DNA of 64,000 nucleotides from Hypnocyclicus thermotrophus (GTDB lineage: Bacteria; Fusobacteriota; Fusobacteriia; Fusobacteriales; Fusobacteriaceae), in the NCBI RefSeq assembly GCF_004365575.1, contig NZ_SOBG01000006.1:93841-157840 (forward strand), given 5' to 3'. The notes under the pieces were generated by a model that saw only the letters and a program-made list of their open reading frames with translations, ran no database searches and was not told the DNA's origin. Shown piece by piece: positions 38,467-47,684 of this stretch; position 1 is the first letter of the stretch; the number at the start of each line of letters is the position of its first letter. Made by a program: the position numbers and the translations under genes.

Positions 38467-39168
38467 TTAATCATCGTTTCTAAGGCCTACTATTCTTAAT
38501 ATATAAATGAATAAATTAATAAAATCCAGATAAAGCATTAAAGCTCCAAATACTGAAAATCTTTCTATTAATTCTTCATCACCATTTGCCATTATTATAA
38601 TATTATTTTTAATCATATTCATATCATATCCTATAAATCCTATAAAAATTAATACTCCAAGATATGATACTATCCAATAAATAGCTGCTGTTCTTAAAAA
38701 CATATTTACCAATGATAATATAATTAACGCTATTATTCCTACTCTAAGAAGATTTCCAAATTTTGATAAATCTTCTTTTGTAGTATATCCATATATTGCC
38801 ATTACAGAAAATATAACTACTGTAATAATTAATGCATATATAATAGATGCAGTTGTAAAAAACATCATTAATAATGATAATGTCGCCCCTGTTAAAGCTG
38901 AATATACAACAAATAGTATCTTAGCAGTTTGAACACTTATTTTTTTTACCATTCCTGACATCGCTATAACTACACCAAATTGTGCAATTATTAATAATAA
39001 ATATGATCTTGATACGGTCATTGCCATCACTGGATTAGTCATTATTGAAAATGCTACTCCAAAAGTTATTAAAAGCCCAGCTACCATCCAAATAAGAATT
39101 TTTGATATTGTATTTGCCATTACTTTTTCACTTACATGATAATATCCACCACCATTAAGTCCGTACAT
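38467..39168 (-). CDS. Bax inhibitor-1/YccA-family membrane protein
   Basis: A 233-aa inner-membrane protein with seven helices. The pattern MTNPVMAMTVSRSYLLLIIA, GYTTKEDLSKFGNLLRVGII, FIGYDMNMIKNN and the terminal SVFGALMLYLDFINLFIYIL is that of YccA/BI-1 proteins, which are linked to membrane proteolysis (FtsH) and ion leak. The Asp residues of the last two helices are kept. It stands alone between thrS and the activase operon. Confidence 0.9.
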   Translation of the reverse strand: MYGLNGGGYYHVSEKVMANTISKILIWMVAGLLITFGVAFSIMTNPVMAMTVSRSYLLLIIAQFGVVIAMSGMVKKISVQTAKILFVVYSALTGATLSLLMMFFTTASIIYALIITVVIFSVMAIYGYTTKEDLSKFGNLLRVGIIALIILSLVNMFLRTAAIYWIVSYLGVLIFIGFIGYDMNMIKNNIIIMANGDEELIERFSVFGALMLYLDFINLFIYILRIVGLRNDD

Positions 39169-39325
39169 ATCTATCCCTCCTATAATTTTTTTATTTTTTT
39201 AAACTTAGTAATTCACAAAAATATTCACAAAAAATTTAAATAATTTATCATTAAAGTTACTTTTAAAACTATTCGCATAACTTTTATCTAATCGAATTTT
39301 AAATTCAAAAACTTAAAAATTTATT

Positions 39326-39373
39326 AAAAGAAATAGAGCAATTTTCTTTAATTAATAAAAAAAATATGCTCTA
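39326..39373 (-). terminator. terminator of thrS
   Basis: TAGAGCA (39373-39367) pairs with TGCTCTA (39340-39334), with an A/T inner stem, then TTTCTTTT. Confidence 0.7.
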
Positions 39374-39385
39374 CTAATTTTTATA

Positions 39386-41299
39386 TTAATTTTTAAATAC
39401 TGGCTTTGATTCAGCTTTTATTATTTTAATAAATTCATCAATATCCATTTCGACTTGTTCTTTTGAACCAAATCTTCTTACATTTACTTTTCTATTTTCT
39501 ACTTCTGATTTTCCTATTATTAATTGTACAGGTATTTTTTGCTTTGCATTTGCTTCTCTTATTTTATATCCTATTTTTTCAGCTCTATCATCTATCTCTA
39601 CTCTAATATCTTCATTTTCTAATATACTTTTTAATTCATCTGCATAAGGTATTACTTCATCATTTAGAGTAAGAATTTTTACTTGAACTGGTGCAAGCCA
39701 AGTAGGAAACGCTCCTGTATAATGTTCAATTAATATTCCTAAAAATCTTTCAATACTTCCATACATAGCTCTATGTATCATTATGGGTCTATGCTTCTCT
39801 CCATCTTCACCTATATATGACATATCAAATCTTTCAGGTAAGTTCATATCTAATTGAATTGTTCCGCATTGCCATATTCTTCCAATAGCATCTTTTAATT
39901 TGAAATCAAGTTTAGGACCATAAAAAGCTCCATCTCCTGGATTTAACTTATAATCTTTTCCTGCTTTTGTTACTGCATTAGCTAATGCTTTTTCTGAAAC
40001 TTCCCATATTTCATCACTACCTATTGCTTTTTCTGGCTTTGTAGACAATTCAATATGATATTCTAATCCAAATAATGTATAAAATTTATCATATAATGAA
40101 ATTACATTTACAACTTCATCTTCGATTTGTTCTTTTGTCATAAATACATGTGCATCATCTTGAGTAAATGCTCTTACTCTAAATAATCCATGTAAAGCTC
40201 CTGAAAATTCATGTCTATGTACATGTCCAAATTCACCCATTCTAAGAGGTAAATCTTTATATGAATGTAATCCATTTTTATATGCTAATATTCCACCTGG
40301 ACAATTCATTGGTTTTATTGCAAACTCAAATTTATCTATTTCTGAAGTATACATATTTTCTCTATAATTAAACCAATGTCCAGAAGTTTCCCAAAGTTCC
40401 TTATTAAGCATCATAGGAGTTTGAATAATTTTATATCCCGCTTTTTTATGCTCTTTTTCCCATATTCTCATAAGAATATTTTTGATTTCCATCCCTTTTG
40501 GCAAGAAAAATGGAAACCCTGGTCCATATTCTGATATAAAAAATAATTCTAATTCTTTTCCTAATTTTCTATGATCTCTTTTTTCTGCTTCTTCTAATAA
40601 AGTTAAATAATCTTTTAATTCTTTATTGTTTGCAAAAGCAAATCCATAAATTCTTTGTAACATTTTATTATTAGAATCTCCTCGCCAATAAGCTCCTGCC
40701 ACAGATTTAAGCTTAAAAGAACCAAGATATCTAGTAGATGGAACATGTGGTCCTCTACATAAGTCAATAAATTCTCCTTGTTTATAAAGTGATAATACTT
40801 CTCCTTCAGGAATTGCTTTTATTATCTCTACTTTATAAGTTTCCCCCATATTTTCAAAAAATTCTATTGCTTCTTCTCTTGTTTTTTCTTCTCTTTCAAT
40901 TTTTATATCTTCTTTTACAATTTTTTTCATTTCAGCTTCAATTTTTTCTAAATCTTCATCTGTAAATTGTTCTTTCGGATCAAAATCATAGTAAAATCCA
41001 TTCTCTATAGATGGACCAATAGTAACTTTTGTTTCTGGAAAAAGTCTAATTACAGCTTGAGCCATAAGGTGCGCTGTACTATGTCTGATAATATCTACTC
41101 CTTCTTCTGTATCTGGAGTAATTAATTCTACACTTGCATCTTTATCAAGTACATATGTCATATCTACTAATTTCCCATCTATTTTTGCAGCTATTGCTTT
41201 TTTAGCTAAAGAATTACTTATACTTTTAGCTATTTCAAACATATTTACACTGTTTTCAAAACTCTTAATATCTCCACTAGGAAGTTTTACGTTTATCAT
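39386..41299 (-). CDS. thrS: threonyl-tRNA synthetase
   Basis: Charges tRNA-Thr. The 637-aa protein has an N-terminal TGS domain (residues 1-62), the editing domain with HSTAHLMAQAVIRLFPE, then the class II core with MNCPGG, RMGEFGHVHRHEFSGALHGL, RVRAFTQDDAHVF, FYGPKLDFKL, TIQLDMNLPERF and HRAMYGSIERF, and a C-terminal anticodon domain. All Zn ligands are visible. The leader (41300-41531) holds a leader ORF, alternative hairpins and a terminator-like stem. Confidence 0.97.
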   Translation of the reverse strand: MINVKLPSGDIKSFENSVNMFEIAKSISNSLAKKAIAAKIDGKLVDMTYVLDKDASVELITPDTEEGVDIIRHSTAHLMAQAVIRLFPETKVTIGPSIENGFYYDFDPKEQFTDEDLEKIEAEMKKIVKEDIKIEREEKTREEAIEFFENMGETYKVEIIKAIPEGEVLSLYKQGEFIDLCRGPHVPSTRYLGSFKLKSVAGAYWRGDSNNKMLQRIYGFAFANNKELKDYLTLLEEAEKRDHRKLGKELELFFISEYGPGFPFFLPKGMEIKNILMRIWEKEHKKAGYKIIQTPMMLNKELWETSGHWFNYRENMYTSEIDKFEFAIKPMNCPGGILAYKNGLHSYKDLPLRMGEFGHVHRHEFSGALHGLFRVRAFTQDDAHVFMTKEQIEDEVVNVISLYDKFYTLFGLEYHIELSTKPEKAIGSDEIWEVSEKALANAVTKAGKDYKLNPGDGAFYGPKLDFKLKDAIGRIWQCGTIQLDMNLPERFDMSYIGEDGEKHRPIMIHRAMYGSIERFLGILIEHYTGAFPTWLAPVQVKILTLNDEVIPYADELKSILENEDIRVEIDDRAEKIGYKIREANAKQKIPVQLIIGKSEVENRKVNVRRFGSKEQVEMDIDEFIKIIKAESKPVFKN

Positions 41300-41343
41300 A
41301 ATAATCTCTCCTTTATATAAATTTATATCTTCATATTAAATAT

Positions 41344-41376
41344 AAAAAAATACCCGGGTTTATACCAGGGTATTTT
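41344..41376 (-). terminator. attenuator-like terminator in the thrS leader
   Basis: AAATACCC (41376-41369) pairs with GGGTATTT (41354-41347) and an inner GG-CC pair, followed by TTTTTTT. It lies 45 nt before the thrS start but after the thrS promoter, so it can only act as an attenuator for thrS. Confidence 0.75.
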
Positions 41377-41399
41377 TAATTAAATCAATAAATAAAATA

Positions 41400-41469
41400 A
41401 ATCAGCCCTCTTGATACAAACCTAATCCGCATTTTTACATTTTAATATAGAGGGAATAATTAGCCCTCT
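41400..41469 (-). promoter_or_regulatory. alternative-hairpin region of the thrS leader
   Basis: Two 13-nt near-identical segments AAGAGGGCTRATT (at 41470-41458 and 41412-41400) flank a single CCCTCT (41454-41449). The CCCTCT can pair with either AGAGGG, giving two competing hairpins. The first copy overlaps the stop of the leader ORF. Confidence 0.6.
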
Positions 41470-41514
41470 TTATTTTGCGGTATAGGTAATTTGTATATTA
41501 ATAAACTTATTCAT
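41470..41514 (-). CDS. candidate 14-aa thrS leader peptide
   Basis: ATG at 41514 with GGAGGT 6 nt upstream and TAA at 41470, reading MNKFINIQITYTAK. Two Thr codons (both ACC, a form rare in this AT-rich genome) lie close to the stop, as ribosome-stall codons do in attenuators. It starts about 17 nt from the predicted transcript start. Too short for standard gene finding, but the perfect Shine-Dalgarno and the position between promoter and attenuator support translation. Confidence 0.55.
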   Translation of the reverse strand: MNKFINIQITYTAK

Positions 41515-41537
41515 TTTATTACCTCCAATTTCCATTG

Positions 41538-41566
41538 ATTATACTATTTTAAACTTTTTTTGTCAA
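41538..41566 (-). promoter_or_regulatory. consensus promoter of thrS
   Basis: TTGACA (41566-41561), 17-bp spacer, TATAAT (41543-41538): a full match to the sigma-70 consensus, placed 3 nt after the lptD stop. Confidence 0.9.
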
Positions 41567-41568
41567 GT

Positions 41569-44500
41569 TTAAATACCTGCTTCTAATTTCAATTCATTTT
41601 CAGTAGATTTTTTTGCTATACCAATAGATTTATCGGGGAATGTAAATAAATTAAAACTAAATGATATAGTATAATCATATCTTAAATAGGTTTGATTCCA
41701 ATCAAGCGTATATGAAGTTTGCCATTGTCCAAACTCTATCTCTTTTCCTATTGTAGCTCTTACTTCATCTAAGTTCTCTTCGCTATTGCTATCTTTTAAT
41801 TCTGTTTTATATTTTGTAGCAAATTTATATATCCATTTTTCATCTGTTTTCCCTATTTTTTTTATAAATTCCAAATAATGTGTTTTACTTGTACTTAATG
41901 TTTTGACATTATTATATATACTATTTTCTTCATCATAAGAATATACTAATTTATTTTCATCTCTATGCATTTCTAATCTAAGCTTAAATAGTTCTAATGC
42001 ATTTAAAAAATTTGTTTCTTTTGTATAATTTTTATCTGCTCTTAAAGTAAGTGTGAATTTATTATATTTTTTATAAATAATCTCATCTGCAATATCATCT
42101 ATACCAAAAATATCAGTAGTAATTCCCCTCTCTTGTTTTACTTGTTCTAAAAATTTTCTTTGTAGTTTTTCTTCTTCTGATTGACTTAATTCTACTTGAT
42201 ATTCTCCTGTACTATCTGTATATATTATTTTTTTATCTTCATCTTTTTTTAAATCATTATATTCATAGCTAACTTCATTTTGATAATAAGAATAATTGTT
42301 ATCTAATTTATTATTATAATCTATTACTTCATAGCTATAATTATTATACTCAGATAATTTATCACCCACTAAATAATTTATTTTAATTTGATTTTTTAAA
42401 ATGTTTTCACTATAATCATTTACTGTATTACCACTGCTATCATTATAATCATAAGTGGTATTTGTAGTTATTGTATACTCTAATGTCCACCATTTTTTAC
42501 TTTTTTCTCCAAAAGAATATTCAAAATTATTTATAATATCTTTATCTATATACTTTAAAAAATTATAAGCCCTAATTCTATCTGAATAATCAAGAGTTGT
42601 ATCAATAGTTTCATTTCTTACTCTATTTTTATAATATGAAACATTATATTTAAATTCTTTATTATCGTCATAAAGTTCTAGTTTATAGTTTTGATTATCT
42701 ATATTTTTATAGTTATCTTCTTGATAAGAATTATTTATATCATAAGATGTAGCAATAGTTTTTTTATTTTCTATATTAAAATTTATACTATTTTTTAATG
42801 ATATATTTTTTAACCATTTATTTTTATATGCATCATTATATGTTACTAAATTTATATTATATATTGTATCTGTATTTCCAAATAATACTTTTAATTCATT
42901 CGATATATCCTTTTTTAAAGTTTTCCCATTTAATCTATAATATTTTGAATCTTCGGCATCAGAAATATACGCTACCTTATCATTAAAATCTCTATTTTCA
43001 CTATTATAGATAAAATAATTCATATAATAGCTAAATTTATTATCAATTTTAAGATCATATTTTCTATAAAAATCTCCTGTATTATTGTAGAGATTTTTAG
43101 TTACAATTTCTTTTGTAGTAAATTCTTGCAAACTATCTTTTTCAAAATATTTATCATACCTTCTATTAATTAAAAAATTTAAATTTCCTAATTTTGTATT
43201 TATTTTACTATCTTGATATTCTATTATATTATAATTAGAATTATTTACAAATTCATCATAACCTGTATTTTCATACAAGTCTCTATCTTTAGCAAATGAT
43301 TTATAATCTCCTAATACAAGTTTTAATCTTTTGCTATCTTTACTTAATTCCGTTAGATATCCATTTTGTTCTATATTTTTTTCAATAATATCAACTGTTC
43401 TATTATATTGTCTATCTCTTGCATTTGTATAACTACTTCTAAAAGGATCTTCATCTAAATTAAGTTTTTCATAGTTTTTATCATAGCTATAACTAAATTT
43501 TAATTTATAATTTTTTAAAATATTATAATTACCTAAAGTAATATTAACATCTTTTAATGATTTCTCATCATATTGAGTAGTTGTATATGGGTTATAAGAA
43601 TCACCTGTATAATCACTTAGTTCCTTGTCATCATCATACCTTTCACTATCAGACAAACTTCTCCATACATCATAATCTGTATTTTTATAAGAAAAATCTA
43701 TCCTATATTTTTTATCTATCATTCTATATTCATCTATATTATTATATGATTTTGTATCACTTTGACTTGACCCTGGATCTAAATCTTCAAATCTTTCATA
43801 ATACCCATAAAGTTTATATCTTAAATTATCTTTATCAAATTTTAATTTTGTCTGTATCTCATTATCTATTTCACTTTTGTTATCCTTATTTAAAAGGTTT
43901 TCATTATTATTATTTATGATTTCTTTTAAAACATCTTTATTATCTACATATTGTATATATGCATAAATTGATGTATCTTTATTTTTTCCAATTTTATCAA
44001 ATTGAGTAGATAATTCATACCTAGACATTTTTTGTTCATAGTTACTATATGGGTCACTTTCACCAGAATCTTCTGCCTCACTTCTACTATCTTCTACAGC
44101 ATTTATTGTATTAATTGTTTGATTTTTATATTTCCAGTGTAACTCCCCATTTTTCGTTTTATAATCATGTTGATGTTCAAAATTCCATTGTTCTTCATAA
44201 TCTCCTCTTGGAAAAATCAAAGTATCATAAAATGAAACTTTCCCTTTGTTTTCGTCATTTATTTTATATATATTTTCAAAACTTTCTATGAAAGTTCCTT
44301 TTTTAGTTGATTGTTTTAAAGCTAAACTTCCATTTAAATTTTTATTTTCTATACCATAATCAAATCCCCATATAATATATGTTCCTTCATCACTATTTGA
44401 ACCAATTTTAGGGAAAAGTGGAGCTTGTGTATCTGATTTTAAAGAACTAGCATACCATGGCATCCAAAATATAGGTATTCTCCCTGCATATAAAATATTA

Positions 44501-45033
44501 TTATATGCTATCACCTTTTTCCCAGGATATACTAATATTCTTTTTGAACTCATATGATATGGAAGTTTAAATCTATCATCTTGTTTTTCTACTTTTAATG
44601 CTTTATGTGAAGTAGTAAACCATGCATTTTTTACTTCTGCTTTATCTGGATAACTAGCTAAAAATTGCTCTCCACCGTAATATAGTCTGTTATGTCTTTT
44701 TGGTGCGCCTGCTACTTCCACATAAGATACTCCATCTTGAATTATAGCTATATTTTTATCTATATTTAAAGTTAATTTATATGCTTCTACTTTATTATCT
44801 CCTTTATTAAATATCACTCCTTTTTCAGCTATAATAATATTCTTATCTTTCAATTTTCTAAGCTTATACGCTTTTAATTTTATATCATCATAATTAAAAT
44901 TGACTCCTCCACCAGCTTGAAACTCCTCATTCTCAAAATCAATCACTGCTTCATCAGTATTTATATTTAATTGATCTCCAGCTAAAATATTTATTGATAA
45001 AATTATATACAATAACAATATATGTTTTTTCAT
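41569..45033 (-). CDS. lptD: LPS-assembly outer-membrane protein LptD-like
   Basis: Inserts LPS into the outer leaflet. The 1154-aa protein starts with a signal peptide (MKKHILLLYIILSINILAGD), then an OstA/LptA-like beta domain (about residues 22-110, VIDFENEEFQAGGGVNFNYDD), then the LptD barrel region opening at VYPGKKVIAYNNILYAGRIP and FWMPWYASSLKSDTQAPLFPK, a hallmark of the family. It is longer than E. coli LptD (784 aa), mainly because of Asp/Asn/Tyr-rich loops in the barrel. The C terminus (LKLEAGI) lacks a terminal Phe. Its cognate LptE is not visible. Confidence 0.85.
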   Translation of the reverse strand: MKKHILLLYIILSINILAGDQLNINTDEAVIDFENEEFQAGGGVNFNYDDIKLKAYKLRKLKDKNIIIAEKGVIFNKGDNKVEAYKLTLNIDKNIAIIQDGVSYVEVAGAPKRHNRLYYGGEQFLASYPDKAEVKNAWFTTSHKALKVEKQDDRFKLPYHMSSKRILVYPGKKVIAYNNILYAGRIPIFWMPWYASSLKSDTQAPLFPKIGSNSDEGTYIIWGFDYGIENKNLNGSLALKQSTKKGTFIESFENIYKINDENKGKVSFYDTLIFPRGDYEEQWNFEHQHDYKTKNGELHWKYKNQTINTINAVEDSRSEAEDSGESDPYSNYEQKMSRYELSTQFDKIGKNKDTSIYAYIQYVDNKDVLKEIINNNNENLLNKDNKSEIDNEIQTKLKFDKDNLRYKLYGYYERFEDLDPGSSQSDTKSYNNIDEYRMIDKKYRIDFSYKNTDYDVWRSLSDSERYDDDKELSDYTGDSYNPYTTTQYDEKSLKDVNITLGNYNILKNYKLKFSYSYDKNYEKLNLDEDPFRSSYTNARDRQYNRTVDIIEKNIEQNGYLTELSKDSKRLKLVLGDYKSFAKDRDLYENTGYDEFVNNSNYNIIEYQDSKINTKLGNLNFLINRRYDKYFEKDSLQEFTTKEIVTKNLYNNTGDFYRKYDLKIDNKFSYYMNYFIYNSENRDFNDKVAYISDAEDSKYYRLNGKTLKKDISNELKVLFGNTDTIYNINLVTYNDAYKNKWLKNISLKNSINFNIENKKTIATSYDINNSYQEDNYKNIDNQNYKLELYDDNKEFKYNVSYYKNRVRNETIDTTLDYSDRIRAYNFLKYIDKDIINNFEYSFGEKSKKWWTLEYTITTNTTYDYNDSSGNTVNDYSENILKNQIKINYLVGDKLSEYNNYSYEVIDYNNKLDNNYSYYQNEVSYEYNDLKKDEDKKIIYTDSTGEYQVELSQSEEEKLQRKFLEQVKQERGITTDIFGIDDIADEIIYKKYNKFTLTLRADKNYTKETNFLNALELFKLRLEMHRDENKLVYSYDEENSIYNNVKTLSTSKTHYLEFIKKIGKTDEKWIYKFATKYKTELKDSNSEENLDEVRATIGKEIEFGQWQTSYTLDWNQTYLRYDYTISFSFNLFTFPDKSIGIAKKSTENELKLEAGI

Positions 45034-45295
45034 AAAAAAAGTATATCCTCCATTTTCATTTATTAAAATCCTAATAATTATATTTTAAAATTATAATTTT
45101 TTGAATAACTATAAATAATTTTAAAATATAAAATTCGGACGAAATATTACATTAATTTTTACTTATATATATTTATTTGTTCTATAGCTCTATACGAGTT
45201 ATTTTTTACTATACTTTTATTTTTTCTTTATATTTTTTCATCAGATACAATTATATCATATTTTATTATTATTAAAAATAAGAAAAATCTAAAAA
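45034..45295 (-). other. AT-rich gap upstream of lptD
   Basis: This 262-base stretch has no gene. On the minus strand it holds a TATAAT (about 45258-45253) with a poor -35 region and a long AT-rich leader of about 200 nt ending in AATGGAGGATATAC before the lptD ATG. A 10-codon ATG frame (MKKYKEKIKV) sits near the start of that leader; there is no evidence that it is used. Confidence 0.4.
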
Positions 45296-45328
45296 AATAA
45301 AAATAGGTCTTTTATTTTTAGACCTATT
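45296..45328 (-). terminator. terminator of the phosphodiesterase gene
   Basis: AATAGGTCT (45328-45320) pairs with AGACCTATT (45310-45302), followed by TTTTTAT. The A-tract on the other side would also allow use in the opposite direction. Confidence 0.85.
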
Positions 45329-45338
45329 TTTTATGTAA

Positions 45339-46019
45339 TTATTTTATTACTTTTCCTAATCTTAGCTCTTTAATATGTTTTTCTGATAACCCTTTATTTT
45401 TCATATCTTTACACATTTTCTCTACTTCATATTCTACAAATTTTATTTCAAATTCTTTATTTTCTGTATTTAATATTATATAATTTGGAGTTGGCTTAGC
45501 TATTTTAGGTTTTCCTACACTCCCAGTATTTACTATAATTTTATTGTGTATTTTTTTTATATATGGAAAATGAGTATGAGCACATATAAGTACATCTTCT
45601 TTTAAATTTTCTGCTTCTTTTTCTATCTGTTTACTATTTTCAAATAAATATTCTGCAATATCTCTGCTACTCCCATGTACAATTTTTATTCTAATATTAT
45701 TTTTTTCTATAATTAATTCTTCTGGTAAATTTATTATATATTTTTTATTTTCTTCTGTTAAATTTTCATATGTCCATATTTTAAAATCTTTTATATTTTC
45801 ATCGAAACGTTTATTAATAATATCATAATCATGATTTCCTTTTATTGAAATAATATTATTTTCTTTTATTAATTCAATTACTTCATTTGGCATAGAATGA
45901 TATCCTATTATATCTCCCGCCAAATATATTTCATTTGCTTTTTCTTTTTTTATATTCTCCAATACACTTTTTAATGCATAATAATTACTATGGACATCTG
46001 ATATAAATGCTATTTTCAT
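45339..46019 (-). CDS. YfcE/MJ0936-type metallophosphodiesterase
   Basis: A 226-aa calcineurin-like phosphoesterase. The metal motifs are in order: SDVHSNYYAL, GDIIGYHS, GNHDYDI, HGSSRDI and HTHFPY, with NTGSVGKP near the end. The family includes small phosphodiesterases of unknown substrate. The start ATG follows AAGGAGA. It has its own leader with a TATAAT, and a terminator. Confidence 0.88.
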   Translation of the reverse strand: MKIAFISDVHSNYYALKSVLENIKKEKANEIYLAGDIIGYHSMPNEVIELIKENNIISIKGNHDYDIINKRFDENIKDFKIWTYENLTEENKKYIINLPEELIIEKNNIRIKIVHGSSRDIAEYLFENSKQIEKEAENLKEDVLICAHTHFPYIKKIHNKIIVNTGSVGKPKIAKPTPNYIILNTENKEFEIKFVEYEVEKMCKDMKNKGLSEKHIKELRLGKVIK

Positions 46020-46167
46020 AAAATTCTCCTTAATAATTTTTATTAAATTATATCATAGATTATTACTTTTTAAAAATCTCTCTATAAAATAATATCCATT
46101 TCTAAAAAATATAGTATTTTATATTTATTTATTGTATAATTTAGAAAATTTGAAAGGAGTTTTTATT

Positions 46168-47184
46168 ATGTATAAATTTAAAAATGATTATTCTGAAGGT
46201 GCTCATCGAAAATTATTAGAAGCTTTATTAAAACATAATCTTAACCAACAAAATGGATATGGTGAAGATATTTATACAGAAGAAGCAAAATCAAATATAA
46301 AAAATTACATTAATGGACAATGTGATATTCACTTTATTCCTGGTGGTACTCAAACAAACCTTATTGCAATTACTGCTTTTCTTAGGCCTCACGAAGCATG
46401 TATTGCTGCTAAAACTGGACATATAGTAGATCATGAAACAGGCGCTATTGAAGCAACCGGTCATAAAGTAATTAATATAAATACTCCTGTTGATGGTAAA
46501 TTAACCCCTGAGCTTATACAGCCAGTATTAGAATATCATTATTTTGAGCATATGGTAAAGCCCAAATTAGTATATATTTCTAATTCTACTGAAATTGGTA
46601 CTGTATATTCTAAAAATGAATTGAAAAATTTATATAATTTTTGCCAAACCAATAAACTTTATTTATATATAGATGGAGCTAGAATTGGAAATGCAATATT
46701 AGCTAGTGATGTAACATTACAAGATATGTATAATTATAGTGATGCTTTTTTTATTGGTGGAACTAAAAATGGTGCTTTATTAGGAGAAGCTCTTATTATT
46801 AAAAATTTAGATATAAAAAACGAAATAAGATATATTATAAAACAAAGAGGAGCTCTAATTGCTAAAGGACGAATAATGGGAATTCAATTTAATGAATTAT
46901 TTAAAGATAATTTATATTTTGAATTAGCAAAACATGCAAATAATATGGCAGATATTTTAACAATAGAATTAAAAAAATTAGGTTGTAGTTTTTTAGTTGA
47001 ATCTTCTACAAATCAAATATTTCCAATAATTGATAACAAAAAAATAAACAAACTATTAAAAAAATTTGATTTTTATATTTGGGAGAAATTTGATGAAAAT
47101 AGTTCTGTTATTCGGCTTGTTACATCATGGGCTACACCAATAAAGGCTGTAAATGCTTTTATTAATGAATATAAAAATATATAA
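46168..47184 (+). CDS. PLP-dependent beta-eliminating lyase, threonine aldolase-like
   Basis: A 338-aa fold-type I enzyme. The cofactor Lys is residue 200 in FFIGGTKNGALLGE; the PLP-ring Asp is in YLYIDGARIGN (169-172), and GGTQTNL (59-65) binds phosphate. The set fits low-specificity L-threonine aldolases (Thr to Gly and acetaldehyde), though some relatives act as tryptophan-like lyases. ATG 46168 has AAGGAG at 46154-46159; an upstream TTG (46132) lies in the promoter area (TATAAT near 46134). It is monocistronic. Confidence 0.85.
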   Translation: MYKFKNDYSEGAHRKLLEALLKHNLNQQNGYGEDIYTEEAKSNIKNYINGQCDIHFIPGGTQTNLIAITAFLRPHEACIAAKTGHIVDHETGAIEATGHKVININTPVDGKLTPELIQPVLEYHYFEHMVKPKLVYISNSTEIGTVYSKNELKNLYNFCQTNKLYLYIDGARIGNAILASDVTLQDMYNYSDAFFIGGTKNGALLGEALIIKNLDIKNEIRYIIKQRGALIAKGRIMGIQFNELFKDNLYFELAKHANNMADILTIELKKLGCSFLVESSTNQIFPIIDNKKINKLLKKFDFYIWEKFDENSSVIRLVTSWATPIKAVNAFINEYKNI

Positions 47185-47185
47185 A

Positions 47186-47224
47186 ATAAATAAAGATGAG
47201 AAAATTTTTCTCATCTTTATTTAT
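47186..47224. terminator. bidirectional terminator between the PLP lyase and arsR
   Basis: A nearly perfect inverted repeat of about 18 bp (ATAAATAAAGATGAGAAA with its complement) ends both convergent genes. The T-rich end is present for each direction. Confidence 0.85.
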
Positions 47225-47232
47225 AAAATTAT

Positions 47233-47529
47233 TTAAAACTTAATATCCCATGTTTCTCTTATCAGTTCTTCTATTAATTGAAAACTTTTTCTAATTTTTT
47301 CTAAATTTTCTATAGAATAATGTACTTTTAACCCTTCTTTTCTTGAAGTAACTATTCTTGCATCTTTTAATATCTTTAAATGTTGAGATAAATTAGATTG
47401 AGAAAAATCTATATCATCATTTAAATCACAAACACATAATTCTCCAAATAATAATTTTTTTACTATTTTTATTCTTATTGGGTGTGCTAACGCTTTAAAA
47501 AATTTTACTTCTAATTCATTCAAATCCAT
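47233..47529 (-). CDS. ArsR/SmtB-family metal-responsive repressor
   Basis: A 98-aa winged-helix repressor. The helix-turn-helix DIDFSQSNLSQHLKILKDARI is typical of the family. The ELCVCDL motif (residues 30-36, Cys32 and Cys34) is the arsenic/cadmium-type metal site in alpha-3. LKVHYSIEN forms the wing. The gene is divergent from sulP across a 155-bp gap with both promoters, so autoregulation and control of sulP are likely. Confidence 0.9.
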   Translation of the reverse strand: MDLNELEVKFFKALAHPIRIKIVKKLLFGELCVCDLNDDIDFSQSNLSQHLKILKDARIVTSRKEGLKVHYSIENLEKIRKSFQLIEELIRETWDIKF

Positions 47530-47566
47530 AAAATCACCTTTTTACTATATTATTATTTTCTAATAT

Positions 47567-47596
47567 ATTTTACTCTATTTTTATCCGTTTTGTCAA
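47567..47596 (-). promoter_or_regulatory. promoter of the arsR gene
   Basis: TTGACA (47596-47591), 18-bp spacer, TAAAAT (47572-47567). Confidence 0.72.
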
Positions 47597-47607
47597 TAAA
47601 AATAATA

Positions 47608-47636
47608 TTGCATTACAAATAGTTTAATGATATATT
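47608..47636 (+). promoter_or_regulatory. promoter of sulP with candidate ArsR operator
   Basis: TTGCAT (47608-47613), 17-bp spacer, TATATT (47631-47636). The inverted repeat CATTAnA...TnTAATG (47611-47629) fills the spacer exactly, and would place a repressor under the polymerase. Confidence 0.6.
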
Positions 47637-47684
47637 ATGTATGTTTGATTGTATTTAATTTTTTTATATAAAGGAGATGACATA

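Noticed and set aside
39169..39325. Direct repeat TTTTTGTGAAT before the BI-1 gene as a regulator site
   Set aside because: Two copies of a low-complexity word in an AT-rich gap are expected by chance; no palindrome or promoter overlap of note.
41300..41531. T-box riboswitch ahead of thrS
   Set aside because: The conserved T-box sequence (UGGNACCGCG) and a specifier loop could not be found on the transcribed strand. The leader ORF fits better.
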